Positions 5,208 through 5,575 of a stretch of 5,575 bases of DNA are shown piece after piece. The position numbers and the translations under genes were made by a program. The DNA is from Clostridiales bacterium UBA735 (lineage in GTDB: Bacteria; Bacillota; Clostridia; Oscillospirales; Oscillospiraceae): positions 1-5,575 of the forward strand of contig DBLB01000156.1 in NCBI GenBank assembly GCA_002298695.1, given 5' to 3'. The notes under the pieces are model-generated. The model saw only the letters and a list, made by a program, of their open reading frames with translations, was not told where the DNA came from and searched no databases. Within the stretch, counting starts at the first letter, position 1. Every line of letters starts with the position of its first letter.

Positions 5208-5556
5208 GGGGCTGCACTGGTTTCGACGGGGGCAGTGAGGCTGGATCAGCGGGCGGAGGCGCCTGGCCTCCATAAAACGGGCAATTTTTTCAAATTAACT
5301 GACAACAATAAAGTTGCTCTGGCTGCCTGATTAGGCGCCCATCCTCCCCGGAAGGACCACGAGCCGGGCCAGGGTGTGATCTGAGTGGTGACCGTGCGGC
5401 GGGAAAGAGTTGACTCGCCCATGCATGATGACTCTACCAAGGCCGTGAGCGTGTTTGTTCGCGCGCGGCCGAGGGAATGCAAATAACAAACTGCGCCCGG
5501 AGAAAGTCCAGTCAAGTTGCTTTCGGACAGGGGTTCGATTCCCCTCAGCTCCACCA
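5208..5556 (+). ncRNA. ssrA: tmRNA (transfer-messenger RNA), complete
   Basis: A 349-nt RNA that acts first as alanyl-tRNA and then as mRNA to rescue stalled ribosomes together with SmpB. The 5' end GGGGCTGCACTGGTTTCGACGG is diagnostic. The first seven bases, GGGGCTG, pair with CAGCTCC at 5546-5552 as the acceptor stem (one G-U), followed by A and an encoded CCA at 5554-5556. The T arm is GGGG-TTCGATT-CCCC at 5531-5545 within AGGGG/CCCCT. The tag reading frame lies at 5280-5330, with the pseudoknot region following. The gene is intact and in one piece, not the permuted two-piece form. No strong promoter is visible between the SDR gene and 5208, so it may be cut from a longer transcript starting at smpB. 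Its own terminator would lie beyond the window. Confidence 0.97.
5280..5330 (+). CDS. tmRNA proteolysis-tag reading frame
   Basis: The internal message of tmRNA reads GNFFKLTDNNKVALAA and then TGA. With the alanine carried by tmRNA itself the added tag is A-GNFFKLTDNNKVALAA, recognised through its ALAA end by ClpXP-type proteases. The Gly resume codon (GGC at 5280) and the VALAA end parallel the B. subtilis tag AGKTNSFNQNVALAA. The frame is fixed by the ALAA-stop end; the resume codon is inferred by analogy. This is not an independent gene. Confidence 0.8.
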   Translation, partial: GNFFKLTDNNKVALAA

Positions 5557-5575
5557 ATTTAATCGCAGGTCGAAC

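Noticed and set aside
5246..5557. A 103-codon minus-strand frame starting MVELRGIEPLSES
   Set aside because: It is antisense to the 3' end of tmRNA. Such MVELRGIEPL-type translations are well-known spurious proteins from antisense reading of RNA genes with the CAGCTCCACCA end.
5557..5575. Sequence after tmRNA as its terminator
   Set aside because: Only 19 nt remain in the window, and they contain no hairpin or T-run.

Overview
The window looks like a piece of chromosome from an anaerobic, endospore-forming, GC-rich member of the Clostridia (Oscillospiraceae-like; this placement is inference). The reasons are a SpoIIP sporulation enzyme, a 'reverse' rubrerythrin plus rubredoxin in place of catalase or superoxide dismutase, strong AGGAGG-type ribosome binding sites, and a tmRNA tag ending in VALAA as in Firmicutes.

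Layout: Positions 1-193 hold no gene I can recognise. A five-gene minus-strand cluster follows, transcribed from about 2092 down to a hairpin at 194-221. In transcription order it holds a PerR/Fur-type peroxide or metal sensor (1662-2057), reverse rubrerythrin (1035-1622), a five-cysteine small protein of unknown function (690-1031), a 73-aa small protein of unknown function (399-620), and a 51-aa rubredoxin (229-384). The sensor gene has a sigma-A-like promoter with a near-perfect 7-1-7 Fur/PerR operator just downstream of it. This reads as a self-regulated peroxide-defence operon: rubredoxin and the rubredoxin domain pass electrons to the diiron peroxidase, and the sensor derepresses the operon under peroxide. 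Upstream on the same strand, spoIIP (2148-3233) runs towards the operon with no clear terminator between them.

On the plus strand, starting from a promoter divergent to spoIIP, lie smpB (3385-3843), a cyclophilin peptidyl-prolyl isomerase (3851-4390), a short-chain dehydrogenase whose ATG overlaps the previous stop (4390-5145), and the complete tmRNA gene ssrA (5208-5556). SmpB and tmRNA are the two partners of trans-translation ribosome rescue. Here they bracket two tightly packed genes of unrelated predicted function, and no clear separate promoter is visible for ssrA. The tmRNA tag reading frame gives GNFFKLTDNNKVALAA.

Nothing suggests mobile DNA, CRISPR or phage. The least explained content is the pair of small uncharacterised proteins inside the peroxide-defence operon.
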